Program-made: the position numbers and the translations under genes
From: UBA952 sp044361535
Lineage (GTDB): Bacteria > Bacteroidota > Bacteroidia > Flavobacteriales_D > Crocinitomicaceae
Direction of reading: 5' to 3'
DNA length: 64,000 nucleotides
NCBI GenBank assembly: GCA_044361535.1
Contig: JBIKIQ010000011.1
Span: forward strand, 51,449 to 115,448
Shown: in pieces, positions 34,127-43,150 of the stretch
Layout: every line of letters starts with the position of its first letter
How positions within the stretch are numbered: the first letter of the stretch is position 1
The notes under the pieces: model-generated
The model's input: the letters and a program-made list of their open reading frames with translations, nothing else
Told to the model about the DNA's origin: nothing
Databases searched by the model: none

Positions 34127-35017
34127 TTATATTTTATCTAATACGTGTTGTATGAGTTTTTTCATTTCCTCGTTATAACCTTTTGAAAATTCCATATTTG
34201 GTCTATTCGCTACCCCCAAACAAATAGTGGCGCAATTATGCCCCAATTGACGTCCTAAAGCAAAAAGAGCCGAACTTTCCATTTCAAAATTAGTAACCTG
34301 AACACCATTATAATGATAATCACCTAATACAAGTTGGAGATTTTCTGTTCGTGTTTTTAACCTTAATTGACGACCTTGTGGCCCATAAAACCCAGATGAA
34401 GTAATGGTTATTCCAGAATGAGTTTTATCTGATTTTAGTTTGATTGTTAGCGGTTCAGAAGGGCAGACAAAATACGGCTGAATCGTTTCTGGTAATTTTA
34501 AAAAATCAGTTAAATTTTTGCAAAAGTCTATTTCTTTATCTTGAAAATCAATGTTGTAGAAATGAGCGACATTGTCTAAACCAAAGGCATAATCGCTAAC
34601 AATCCATGAATGAACGGGAATGTCTTTCTGTAAAATCCCACAAGTACCTATTCTAACAATATCGAGTGATGTAAGATTCTTTAGATCATTGCGATTTACT
34701 AAATCAATGTTAACTAGTGCATCTAATTCATTGATAACGATATCGATATTGTCTGTGCCTATGCCACTGGATAAAGCAGAAATTCGTTTTCCCTTATACG
34801 TTCCCGTATGACAAACAAATTCCCTATGTTGAGATTTGTGTTCAATGGTCTCGAAAAAATCACTGATTAATCTTACACGATCTTGATCGCCAACTAGAAT
34901 TATTTTTGTTGAAATTTCAGAAGGTTGAATTCCTAAATGATAGACAGCAGATTTGTCATTTAAAACAAGCTCAGATTTAGAATAAGTTTCCAATTGTTTA
35001 ATTTGTAAGACTGCCAA
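34127..35017 (-). CDS. Nucleoside phosphorylase (uridine phosphorylase-like)
   Basis: A protein of up to 296 residues. VGDQDRVRLISDFFE is the phosphate-binding start of the family; GIGTDNIDIVINELDAL and RIGTCGIL, and VTNFEMESSALFALG (nucleoside site) follow. It probably cleaves a nucleoside with phosphate for salvage. No ATG is available near the expected N-terminus: TTG at 35017 overlaps the DUF4197 gene by 20 bases, while TTG at 34993 leaves a 4-base gap and gives METYSKSELVLN, closer to family starts. The choice is open. It follows DUF4197 on the same strand. Confidence 0.85.
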   Translation of the reverse strand: MAVLQIKQLETYSKSELVLNDKSAVYHLGIQPSEISTKIILVGDQDRVRLISDFFETIEHKSQHREFVCHTGTYKGKRISALSSGIGTDNIDIVINELDALVNIDLVNRNDLKNLTSLDIVRIGTCGILQKDIPVHSWIVSDYAFGLDNVAHFYNIDFQDKEIDFCKNLTDFLKLPETIQPYFVCPSEPLTIKLKSDKTHSGITITSSGFYGPQGRQLRLKTRTENLQLVLGDYHYNGVQVTNFEMESSALFALGRQLGHNCATICLGVANRPNMEFSKGYNEEMKKLIQHVLDKI

Positions 35018-35735
35018 ACACTTTAACCAAAAGATCTGTTACACGAGCAACAGGATCTTTACGTATCTTATTTTCCTCTTTTTCTACCATATAGAATAGG
35101 CCTTCAATTGCTTTTTGAGTGATATAGGCATCTAAATCTGGATTCAATTTTTGACCACCGGTAAGTGTCATTGCACTATTGTATTTAGTTATAATGGGAT
35201 TCCAATATTTTGTAAGTTCAACTTTGGAGGTCGCATTTTTAACTTTAGGAGAAAATGCAGAAACTAATTTACTTGTAGTTTGATCCTTCAAAAATTTTGT
35301 CGCAGCGCCATCTCCTCCTTTTAAAATCGCGAAACCATCTTGAACAGACATGTTTGTTATCGCCTCAATAAAAATTGGAAGTGCTTCCTTGGTTGCTTCT
35401 TCTGCAGCTCTATTTAACGTAGTTTCAAATTCAGAAACTTTTCCGGTAAGTCCCAAATCCATTGCTTTTTCTTTTACCTTAATTGCATCTGGTGGAAAAG
35501 GCAAACGTATTGAATCATTTTTCAAAAATCCATCTGTAACAGATGTAAGGTTAACCGAATTTTTTATCCCAACTTGAAGCGCCTCTTTTAATCCGGATAT
35601 AACTTCTTCATTTGTCAAACTTGGTTTAGAGGTTCCAGATGTTTGAGCTGAATTTACAACCTTTAAGGATTCATTTAAAACATCACACGATGCAAGTCCA
35701 ATTAAAATAATGAATACCAATGATATCTTTCTCAT
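34998..35735 (-). CDS. DUF4197 lipoprotein
   Basis: A 245-residue protein with signal IILIGLASCDV: a lipobox LASC with Cys17. The mature domain has GLKEALQVGIKNSVNLT, the DUF4197 signature, then IRLPFPPDAIKVKEKAMDLG and FIEAITNMSVQDGFAILKGG. It is found in Bacteroidota and Proteobacteria and is of unknown role, likely at the inner face of the outer membrane. It starts 7 bases after the stop of the large CHU_C gene. Confidence 0.9.
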   Translation of the reverse strand: MRKISLVFIILIGLASCDVLNESLKVVNSAQTSGTSKPSLTNEEVISGLKEALQVGIKNSVNLTSVTDGFLKNDSIRLPFPPDAIKVKEKAMDLGLTGKVSEFETTLNRAAEEATKEALPIFIEAITNMSVQDGFAILKGGDGAATKFLKDQTTSKLVSAFSPKVKNATSKVELTKYWNPIITKYNSAMTLTGGQKLNPDLDAYITQKAIEGLFYMVEKEENKIRKDPVARVTDLLVKVFGSLTN

Positions 35736-35742
35736 AACCTAA

Positions 35743-38406
35743 TTATCTCAATACATTTAAAAATCCAGTGAAGAAACGTTTTCCATCATTATCTTTTTCT
35801 TTGAAAGAGATTTTCCATATATACGTCCCAATTGGAACAATTCTTCCGTTATAAGTTCCATCCCAAGATTCTTTCGCATCTCTAGATTCCCAGATTAATT
35901 CTCCCCATCTGTTATAAATAACTAATTGGAAATTTTCAAAGTCAATACCATCTATATTTATACCCCATGTTTGGTTGTGTTCGTCGTCATCTGGTGTAAA
36001 TGCATTTGGAACATAAAGAATTACATCAGGAACGATTTCTATTTCCAACGTTATGGAATCAGAACAACCTTCAGCGGTAGTTACGGTCAATGTAATAGGA
36101 TAAGTCCCAACTTGTCCTTCAGGATAACTAAATAATGCGCTAGAACCTGCATTGTTCGTGGAAATAGCTCCAGGGCTTTGCCAATCCCAAATACTAATAT
36201 TTCCCGTTGAAATATCCGAGGTTTGAATATTTGTTTCAAACCAGGTTGCTGGGTTTTTAGATATCGTGAAATCTGCAACCGGCAATGGTGTGACCTCTAC
36301 AATATTTACAATAGACGTTGTATAAATACAACCGTAGTTTGAAGTAACAGTCATTTGAACGTCGTAAATACCAACACTAGGGAAAGTAGCAGTTAAATCT
36401 TCTGAACCAACTACATTGTACACCGCACCATTCGAAAATGCATATTGAGTTGAGAAAATCTCTCCAGCATTTGTAGAGGTATTTGTGAATGTAAACTCAC
36501 CCGGAACACAATCTCTTGGCTTATCAGGTACTACATTTGGGTTGATATCTAAAGGGAAAGTAATGGTAACACATTCTTGCGTTGAAGGAGAACCGCATTG
36601 TTCAGTAAGTGTTACACAATAAACTGTACCAGAAACACCCGGCCTAACTGTTACACTACTTCCTGTACCTACTAGATTTGTTCCCTCTGTCCACGTGTAG
36701 GTATATGGAGAAGAACCTCCCGTACCTGTAGCATTTAAGGTAATTAGTGTACCAGGACAAATCATTGAGTCTGGAGTAATAAAGCTGATGGCAAGTGGAT
36801 CAGGTTGATCGATAGTGACAGAAACACTTTCCGTACATCCAAGAGCATCAACAACAGTCAATGTATGAATACCAGCGTCTAAATCGTTTGCTATATTAGT
36901 AGTTGATGTTGATTGGTCCCATGAGTACGTGTAGGGTGTAGTACCTTGAATAGCTGTTATTGTAGCGGTACCATCTGAACCTGAATTACATGTAACATCC
37001 GTTTGGTTGGCAATAGTTAAAGTCAACCCAGGGATTTCAGTAACTGTTGCAGTAACTGTACCCGCACAGCCAATACTTGCGGTTACAACACACGTATATG
37101 TTCCTGCTGCAAGATTGGTAGCTGTTTGTGTGGTTTGATTTAGAGGATCGTTCCATTGGTATGTTATCGTTCCTAGAGGTGGCGTCATTGTAGCGGTAGC
37201 TGTTCCGTCTGATCCCCCGGCACAAGAAACTAAGGTTGTTGTTGCGGTAAATTGGGCAGGAGTATCTCCAACTGTGGTAGTGGCAGTTGAATTACACCCG
37301 TTTCCATCGGTTAATGTAATTGTATATGTTCCCGCGAGTACATTGGATACGTTTTGAGTTGTGGCATTTATTGTAGACCAACTAAATGTGTAAGGCGCCG
37401 GAGAACCGGGTCCAGGAGTTGAAGAAAGTCCACCGAGACTTTGAGTACAAATATCAGGAGTGGAGCTTGCTGTGACAGATGGTGTTGCCAAGGTGAGCCA
37501 TGTGGTATCTGAAATAGCTGTTCCTGTTCCACCGCCACATCCTCCGGTTAAGAAATAGCCTGTTGTTCCCGGAGGAACTGTCGCTATGTTTAAAACCCCT
37601 CCGTTATATGGGAAAGTTTGACCTAAAGTATTTTGCCATTGAACACCTGGAGTAAACCTGTAGCCTTCGTTGGCTGTAGTCCATTGCGTTGAATTTCTAC
37701 CTGGAATAATTACTCCAATAGTTCCAGCTAAATTGTGTAATCCGTGAGTACCTGTTCCACCAGCCCATGCCAAGCAATTCGGTTTACTTTGAATGTGTGT
37801 TTCAACAACATTTGTGGTTTCAAATATTTTTATTTGGAAAGTACCTAAATTTCCAGTGCAAGAAAACATTGGGACTGCATTCCAGGAGACAACTAATCTT
37901 CTGAACGGAGCAGTTCCTAATACTTGATAACGAATTGTACCCCCAACTCCCGGATGCCAATCTTGCCATGGTGACATGATGCAATTTTTAGGAACGTTTG
38001 CAAGTGTGCTTGGAATCGAAGCTGATGTAAACGAAGTTGATTGACCCGCGGAAAATGAAATCCAACCATTAGACCCAATCCAAAACTGATTATAGGTACT
38101 TCCAAAAAAACAAAAAGGGAATCCAATATTTAAAGCACCTGATTGGGAATCGTCAGATAAACTAACCGAAGTTCCAGAGTTAAATGGATCTGGCGCGAAA
38201 GGAATATTCAAAACAGTGTATGGCCCAATTGGTGTTCCTCCTCCAACATTACCTCCGATGTTTCCACAATCATTGATGGTAACAGATTGACCTGGACAGA
38301 TGACATCATCTTGACCAAGACAAAGCGTAACATTAGATCCAGCATACGTTTGAAGTGTAGTAAATACTACAAAAAAAACAAGCCCTAAATTTTTTAGTGT
38401 TTTCAT
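35743..38406 (-). CDS. Large secreted CHU_C protein with SprB-like repeats (T9SS type B cargo)
   Basis: An 887-residue protein. The signal peptide ends near residue 22 (TYAGS). An N-terminal region (about 60-300) resembles a lectin/nidogen-like fold with LNIGFPFCFFGSTYNQFWIGSNG. At about 305-570 come four or so SprB-type repeats (TLTDGNGCNSTATTTVGD; VDALGCTESVSVTIDQ), each centred on a GC pair. A PKD-like region follows (about 650-780), and the last 85 residues form a CHU_C domain (VPNAFTPDDDEHNQ; IYNRWGELIWES). It is probably exported by the T9SS and displayed at the surface. Ligand unknown. Confidence 0.87.
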   Translation of the reverse strand: MKTLKNLGLVFFVVFTTLQTYAGSNVTLCLGQDDVICPGQSVTINDCGNIGGNVGGGTPIGPYTVLNIPFAPDPFNSGTSVSLSDDSQSGALNIGFPFCFFGSTYNQFWIGSNGWISFSAGQSTSFTSASIPSTLANVPKNCIMSPWQDWHPGVGGTIRYQVLGTAPFRRLVVSWNAVPMFSCTGNLGTFQIKIFETTNVVETHIQSKPNCLAWAGGTGTHGLHNLAGTIGVIIPGRNSTQWTTANEGYRFTPGVQWQNTLGQTFPYNGGVLNIATVPPGTTGYFLTGGCGGGTGTAISDTTWLTLATPSVTASSTPDICTQSLGGLSSTPGPGSPAPYTFSWSTINATTQNVSNVLAGTYTITLTDGNGCNSTATTTVGDTPAQFTATTTLVSCAGGSDGTATATMTPPLGTITYQWNDPLNQTTQTATNLAAGTYTCVVTASIGCAGTVTATVTEIPGLTLTIANQTDVTCNSGSDGTATITAIQGTTPYTYSWDQSTSTTNIANDLDAGIHTLTVVDALGCTESVSVTIDQPDPLAISFITPDSMICPGTLITLNATGTGGSSPYTYTWTEGTNLVGTGSSVTVRPGVSGTVYCVTLTEQCGSPSTQECVTITFPLDINPNVVPDKPRDCVPGEFTFTNTSTNAGEIFSTQYAFSNGAVYNVVGSEDLTATFPSVGIYDVQMTVTSNYGCIYTTSIVNIVEVTPLPVADFTISKNPATWFETNIQTSDISTGNISIWDWQSPGAISTNNAGSSALFSYPEGQVGTYPITLTVTTAEGCSDSITLEIEIVPDVILYVPNAFTPDDDEHNQTWGINIDGIDFENFQLVIYNRWGELIWESRDAKESWDGTYNGRIVPIGTYIWKISFKEKDNDGKRFFTGFLNVLR

Positions 38407-38559
38407 AGTTTAGTTAAAGCATAATCAAGACGTCTCATTTGCAAAACGGTTGCCTTGTGTTACAAATTTAGTTAAAATAATTTCAACATAACAGACCCAA
38501 CAAACAAATTAATGAATGAACAAGTGTATCTTTACATTTCATAAATTTCAAATTCTTAA

Positions 38560-39573
38560 ATGAATAAAAACTCAAAAAATTACAACGATGCTTTTCACAA
38601 AATTCAACAGGCTGAAAACATTGTGATTACCTCTCACAAATCACCGGATGGCGATTCTTTAGGTAGCTCATTAGGGTTGTTTAACTTCATAAAAAACTTT
38701 AATACAAATGTATCTGTTTGTCATCCTGATCAAGCACCAGAATTTTTTAATTGGCTCGGTGATATTCATGAAATTAAATTATATCAAAACAATAAAAATG
38801 GGGTTGAGAATTTGGTAAAAAACTCGGATTTAATATTTTGTTTAGATTACAATTCATTTGATCGTTTGGGTAATGATTTCGGTGATATAGTGCAAAATTC
38901 ACATGCGGAAAAAATCCTCATTGATCACCATCAATCCCCCGCAATTACTGGTGTAGTTTCTATATCAGATACAAGCATTGCATCAACATCTGAGCTGATT
39001 TTTGAACTTATTTTTCAAAGTGGAAATCTTCATCTTTTGGATGTTAAAATTGCTCAGTGTCTTTATTTGGGAATTATGACCGATACAGGTTCCTTTCGAT
39101 ATCCATCCGTTTCCTTCCGAACCCATGAGATTATTTCCGATCTGCTTAAGACGGGTCTGAATCACTCTGCTATTCATGAACACATCTATGATTCAAATAC
39201 CATTGATCGACTAAAGTTAAAATCATATGCAATTGTTGAGAAAATGGAAATGCTTTCAGATTATCCAATTGGAATAATAACTATTACCAAAGCTGAATTG
39301 GAGCGATTTAATTATAAAAAAGGGGATACAGAAGGACTTGTCAATATGATACTTTCCGTTGAAAAAGTGATGATCGCTGCAATTTTTATCGAACACGAAG
39401 AAGGGATAAAAATTTCGTTTCGATCTAAGGGTGATTATTTCGTTAATGAATTAGCGCATAAATATTTTCAAGGTGGGGGACATAAATATGCGGCCGGTGG
39501 ATTTTCAAGCGAAACCCTTGACCAAGTAGTTGTTCGATTTAAAGAACTAGTTAAAGGAGGGTTTTATGCGTAA
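38560..39573 (+). CDS. DHH family phosphoesterase, NrnA-like (oligoribonuclease/pAp phosphatase)
   Basis: A 337-residue protein. Motifs of the DHH superfamily: ITSHKSPDGDSLGSSLG (motif I), DYNSFDRLG (II), LIDHHQSP (III, the DHH) and GIMTDTGSFRYP (IV). The DHHA1 C-terminal part ends with FQGGGHKYAAGGFS. NrnA-type enzymes degrade short RNA oligomers and/or 3'-phosphoadenosine-5'-phosphate. It is the first gene of a long plus-strand run and overlaps the FKBP lipoprotein gene by 8 bases. Confidence 0.92.
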   Translation: MNKNSKNYNDAFHKIQQAENIVITSHKSPDGDSLGSSLGLFNFIKNFNTNVSVCHPDQAPEFFNWLGDIHEIKLYQNNKNGVENLVKNSDLIFCLDYNSFDRLGNDFGDIVQNSHAEKILIDHHQSPAITGVVSISDTSIASTSELIFELIFQSGNLHLLDVKIAQCLYLGIMTDTGSFRYPSVSFRTHEIISDLLKTGLNHSAIHEHIYDSNTIDRLKLKSYAIVEKMEMLSDYPIGIITITKAELERFNYKKGDTEGLVNMILSVEKVMIAAIFIEHEEGIKISFRSKGDYFVNELAHKYFQGGGHKYAAGGFSSETLDQVVVRFKELVKGGFYA

Positions 39574-40108
39574 ATGGATTTGTTTTTCAGTTTTTACATT
39601 TTTTTTAATTCTTATTCAATCATGCAAGGAGGAAACGGAAAAAGTGAGTTCAAAAAATGAATGGACTGACAGCACATCTGTTGGTTTTAATAAGGATAGG
39701 ATAAAGGAAGAAGAGCTTCAGATTAATCTTTTTTTAAGTCATCACAGTGATTTACAACTACAACCTTCGGGCTCTGGGTTGCGTTATCAGATTCTAAAAT
39801 CTTCAAATGGAATTAAAGCTGAGTCTGGTGATTCTGTTGATGTGCTTATGAAAATCAATTTATTAGACGGAACGCTTTGTTATCGCACAGATTCATCAGA
39901 AGTAGATCAGTTTTTGGTAGATAGAAGTCAGGTTGAATCCGGAATTCAAGAAGGAATTAAATTAATGAAAGAAGGAGAAAAAGCTGTATTAATTTTACCA
40001 AGTAACTTAGCTCATGGTTTATTAGGTGATTTTGAGAAAATCCCACCAATGTCACCAATAGTAGTAAATTTGGAGTTAGTTAAAGTAATTAAAAGTAAAA
40101 CTAACTAG
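39566..40108 (+). CDS. FKBP-fold lipoprotein, GldI-like peptidyl-prolyl isomerase
   Basis: A 180-residue lipoprotein: signal FLILIQSC with the acylated Cys near residue 20. The FKBP-like part is LRYQILKSSNGIKAESGDSV, then VESGIQEGIKLMKEGEKAVLILPSN and PPMSPIVVNLELVKV. It resembles GldI and other Bacteroidota FKBP lipoproteins that help fold surface proteins. The start (39566) has an AAAGGAGG sequence five bases before it, unusual for Bacteroidota, but these bases also encode NrnA residues. It shares the transcript with nrnA and a second FKBP gene. Confidence 0.82.
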   Translation: MRKWICFSVFTFFLILIQSCKEETEKVSSKNEWTDSTSVGFNKDRIKEEELQINLFLSHHSDLQLQPSGSGLRYQILKSSNGIKAESGDSVDVLMKINLLDGTLCYRTDSSEVDQFLVDRSQVESGIQEGIKLMKEGEKAVLILPSNLAHGLLGDFEKIPPMSPIVVNLELVKVIKSKTN

Positions 40109-40120
40109 TCTTGTTTAAAT

Positions 40121-40981
40121 ATGATAATCAATAAAATTTCACCCTTTAAATTCATCTTTTTTGTTTTTTTAAGCTTTATGATTTTTTCATGTGGTGAAGC
40201 GGTAAAAAAAGGTGGGCAAAAACCAGCAACCACTAACGTTAAGCCGACCAATGTTTTGGCTAAAAACGTAAAGTATATCGATTCATTGCAAGAAAAGAAT
40301 GGATTGAAAATCAAATGGGCATACAAAGGTAAGGGGCCAAAATTAGCAGATGGTGATTTAGTTTTGATTAACTACGTTGTCACTCTTCCAAATGGGCAAT
40401 TGGTAGATGGAAGTTCAAAAATCACAAAATCAGATTTGCCATTTTTGGTAGGGTATAACATGCAATCAAAAGGTTGGGATGATGCATTAAGAAGAATGTC
40501 TGTTGGTGATGTCGCTACCGTTGTGTTACCGTCAGAGCTTGGTTGGTCTGAAAATTCTCTGGGAGATGTCCTACCGGCTAATTCAGATTTAATTATTCAG
40601 TTTTTTATTGTACGAAAAATTCCACCAGCGATAACTATCAACGGAAGTAAAATTTGGCGATGGAATTTGATGAAATCTCAGAAAAATGACGAAAGTTTTG
40701 GACCGAAAAAAACCATTAAATTCAATTTGATTGTGAATAGCCGAAACGATATAAGTATCATAAATACGTACGCTAAAAAAATGCTTATTACCAATAAATT
40801 TGAGGATGAGTTTGAACCAAAATCATTGAAAAAAGCGTTAACAAATGCTAAAAAAAATCAAGGGGTTTTTGTGTTAGTTTCGCCTCAGGAAGTTTCTCAA
40901 ATTAAAGGGATACAGAAGAAAATGCCACCGGGAGAATCACTTTTCTACAACATTCAAGTAGTTGAGGTTAGCTTAAAATAG
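40121..40981 (+). CDS. FKBP-type peptidyl-prolyl isomerase lipoprotein
   Basis: A 286-residue lipoprotein; signal FMIFSCGEA gives a lipobox Cys near residue 24. The FKBP domain covers about 65-170: GKGPKLADGDLVLINYVV, GYNMQSKGWDDALRRMSVGD and SELGWSENSLGDVLPANSD. The C-terminal 110 residues are not recognised and are predicted soluble. It lies 12 bases after the first FKBP gene, so tandem duplication followed by divergence is possible, although identity is low. It probably acts at the outer membrane on exported proteins. Confidence 0.83.
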   Translation: MIINKISPFKFIFFVFLSFMIFSCGEAVKKGGQKPATTNVKPTNVLAKNVKYIDSLQEKNGLKIKWAYKGKGPKLADGDLVLINYVVTLPNGQLVDGSSKITKSDLPFLVGYNMQSKGWDDALRRMSVGDVATVVLPSELGWSENSLGDVLPANSDLIIQFFIVRKIPPAITINGSKIWRWNLMKSQKNDESFGPKKTIKFNLIVNSRNDISIINTYAKKMLITNKFEDEFEPKSLKKALTNAKKNQGVFVLVSPQEVSQIKGIQKKMPPGESLFYNIQVVEVSLK

Positions 40982-40993
40982 CATAAATAACAC

Positions 40994-41001
40994 TATCTTT
41001 G
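40994..41001 (+). promoter_or_regulatory. Possible -7 box upstream of the M23 peptidase gene
   Basis: TATCTTTG, a perfect TAnnTTTG, ends 17 bases before the ATG at 41019, in the 37-base gap after the second FKBP gene. No TTG is found 17-23 bases upstream. Confidence 0.4.
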
Positions 41002-41018
41002 GAATTAACCATTTAAGA

Positions 41019-42014
41019 ATGTCTTTATTTTCACGAACATATTTCATTTTTTTTGTTGTATTCTTTATTGGTTTTACCCCATTTGGATATTCTCAGAAAA
41101 TACTTGATACTATTCAAACTCCTAATGGAGAAATTGTACTTTATTCCAATCGTACTTGGGAATATTTAAAGGATAAAGGTTTTGACGGTATTCTTAATCA
41201 GGAAATGTATGCTAATTTAAAAATGCTTACCGCTGTTGATTTCTCTCAGTCTTGGGATACTCAACGTTGTTTTACTTCCTCAAAATTATCTGATCCGACT
41301 AAACTTAATGATACCTTGTGGCTAAATGTAAATGACGAAGCTCATTTAAAATTTGTTATGCCAGTAAAAGGAATAAAAACATCCCCTTTTGGACCGCGTT
41401 GGGGGAAAAATCATAACGGCGTAGATTTAGATTTGAATGTTGGTGACACCGTAGTTTCTGCATGGTCTGGCAAGGTTCGTTATGCGAAATTTAATGAAGG
41501 CGGGTTTGGTAATTTGGTAATTGTTAGACATCACAATGGGCTGGAGACTTTTTATGCACATTTGAGCAAGTTATTAGTTCAGCCTAATGATGAAGTGAAT
41601 GCCGGTGATGTGATAGGTCTGGGAGGAAATACCGGGCACTCATTTGGTGCTCATCTCCATTTTGAGGTGCGATTTTTTGATGCGCCCATCAATCCTGAAC
41701 TATTTGTGGATGTGGTTAAGAAAGAACTTAAAGTTCCTAAGCTTTTTATTCACAAGGCATTATTTGGATTAGGATCAAAACCAATTGAATACATACCACC
41801 AGTTCCAAAAGAAGAAATCGCCAAGAAAACAACTCCTATTAAGCCAAAAACAACCGTTAAGAAGGCAGCAGTTGTTTATCATAAAATAAAAAGTGGTGAT
41901 AATTTGTCAAAAATTGCCTCAAGATACGGGACAACCGTTCAGAATTTGTGTAAATTAAACGGAATTAAAGCTTCGACTCCGTTGGTAATTGGTCGGAGTT
42001 TACGAGTAAAATAG
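41019..42014 (+). CDS. M23 family metallopeptidase with LysM domain
   Basis: A 331-residue protein with a signal peptide (ending GYSQ, about 26). The LytM/M23 domain spans about 115-225: SPFGPRWGKNHNGVDLD (zinc His and Asp), then FGAHLHFEV (HxH). A linker with KKTTPIKPKTT precedes a C-terminal LysM at about 285-330 (HKIKSGDNLSKIASRYG). It should bind and cut or regulate peptidoglycan cross-links. It lies just before bamD, 7 bases away. Confidence 0.92.
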   Translation: MSLFSRTYFIFFVVFFIGFTPFGYSQKILDTIQTPNGEIVLYSNRTWEYLKDKGFDGILNQEMYANLKMLTAVDFSQSWDTQRCFTSSKLSDPTKLNDTLWLNVNDEAHLKFVMPVKGIKTSPFGPRWGKNHNGVDLDLNVGDTVVSAWSGKVRYAKFNEGGFGNLVIVRHHNGLETFYAHLSKLLVQPNDEVNAGDVIGLGGNTGHSFGAHLHFEVRFFDAPINPELFVDVVKKELKVPKLFIHKALFGLGSKPIEYIPPVPKEEIAKKTTPIKPKTTVKKAAVVYHKIKSGDNLSKIASRYGTTVQNLCKLNGIKASTPLVIGRSLRVK

Positions 42015-42021
42015 AATAAAA

Positions 42022-42825
42022 ATGAAAGTAATTGGAATACTTTTAATAGCAGTTTTAGTTTTGGGAAGTTGTTCCGAATTTCAAAAAGTAGTTAAATCAG
42101 ATGACTATAAACTGAAGTTTGATCGTGCCAATCAATTATTCGACAACCAAAAGTATAACAAGAGCATTGTGCTCTATGAACAAATTTATCAGAATTCACC
42201 AAAATCAGATCAAGGTCAAGTTTCTTATTATCGACTAGCAAAATCCTATTATAATTTAGGGGATTTCTACATGGCGGGTTATTATTTTAATTCTTTTATA
42301 CAGAGATATCCTTACAGTAGTAAAGTGGAAGAAAGTTTATTTATGGTAGCGATGTGTAGCGTTAAAAACTCGCCGGAATTTCATTTAGACCAGGAGGAGA
42401 CAAATTTGGCAATTAATAAGATTCAGCAATTTATCAATGAATACCCTGAATCTCAATTGGTTGATAGTTGCAATAGGATCATAGATAATTTGCGATTCAA
42501 AATTGAGGTTAAGGAATTTGAGACAGTCAAATTGTACAGTAAAACTGAATCCTACAAAGCAGGGGCAACGGCGGCCCAATTGTTTTTAGAAAATTATCCG
42601 CGTTCCAGGTTTACTGAGGAAGCTTGGGTATTATTTGTACAAAATTCATTTTTCTTAGCAAAAAATAGTATTTCAAGTAAAAAAAAGGAGCGATTTGAAC
42701 AAACTATCGAAAGATATCGTAACTTTGCATCCCTCTTTTCGAATTCTGCCTACATAAAAGAGTTAAAATATGTAGAGATTGAATCTCAAAAAGAATTAAG
42801 TTTATTAACAAATAGCAAGTCATAA
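42022..42825 (+). CDS. bamD: Outer-membrane assembly lipoprotein BamD
   Basis: A 267-residue TPR lipoprotein: signal VLVLGSC with acylated Cys17, then KLKFDRANQLFDNQKYNKSI and repeats of the Tol-Pal/YbgF-like pattern (YYRLAKSYYNLGDFYMAGYYF; FIQRYPYSSKVEESLF). It is part of the BAM complex that folds outer-membrane barrels. The order bamD-rpoZ-coaBC-DUF4835-recN is common in Flavobacteriia. rpoZ starts 2 bases after the stop. Confidence 0.93.
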   Translation: MKVIGILLIAVLVLGSCSEFQKVVKSDDYKLKFDRANQLFDNQKYNKSIVLYEQIYQNSPKSDQGQVSYYRLAKSYYNLGDFYMAGYYFNSFIQRYPYSSKVEESLFMVAMCSVKNSPEFHLDQEETNLAINKIQQFINEYPESQLVDSCNRIIDNLRFKIEVKEFETVKLYSKTESYKAGATAAQLFLENYPRSRFTEEAWVLFVQNSFFLAKNSISSKKKERFEQTIERYRNFASLFSNSAYIKELKYVEIESQKELSLLTNSKS

Positions 42826-42827
42826 AG

Positions 42828-43145
42828 ATGAATTTCAAAAATGTAACTGCAGAAAAAACAACGGTAACGAGAGATACCATTCGTTTAGAAGAGAAAACAG
42901 GAAATATCTACCAATCTATCGTTGTTGTTTCAAAAAGAGCCAATCAAATTAGTGCTACTTTGAAAGAGGAGTTGACTCAAAAATTACAAGAATTCAATAC
43001 ATCAACAGACAACCTGGAAGAGATTTTTGAAAATAGAGAGCAAATTGAAATTTCTCGTCATTATGAGCGTATGGCTAAGCCAACTGCCATAGCTACTCAG
43101 GAATTACTTGAAGATAAGCTTTTCATAAAAAATCCTGAAGCATAA
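42828..43145 (+). CDS. rpoZ: RNA polymerase omega subunit (RpoZ/Rpb6-like)
   Basis: A 105-residue protein. NIYQSIVVVSKRANQISATLKEEL is the omega/Rpb6 core helix pair, followed by ENREQIEISRHYERMAKPT, a Bacteroidota-type extension. Omega stabilises the beta-prime subunit during RNA polymerase assembly. It sits between bamD and coaBC, as in relatives. Confidence 0.9.
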   Translation: MNFKNVTAEKTTVTRDTIRLEEKTGNIYQSIVVVSKRANQISATLKEELTQKLQEFNTSTDNLEEIFENREQIEISRHYERMAKPTAIATQELLEDKLFIKNPEA

Positions 43146-43150
43146 AATAA

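Noticed and set aside
35350..35577. Plus-strand small reading frame
   Set aside because: It is antisense to DUF4197 and shows no motif.
38527..38534. Promoter for the NrnA-like gene (TATCTTTA)
   Set aside because: One mismatch in the -7 box and no TTG at the proper distance upstream.
39553..39560. Genuine Shine-Dalgarno AAAGGAGG for the FKBP gene
   Set aside because: The bases also encode the conserved C-terminal part of the NrnA-like protein, and SD use is rare in Bacteroidota, so chance cannot be excluded.
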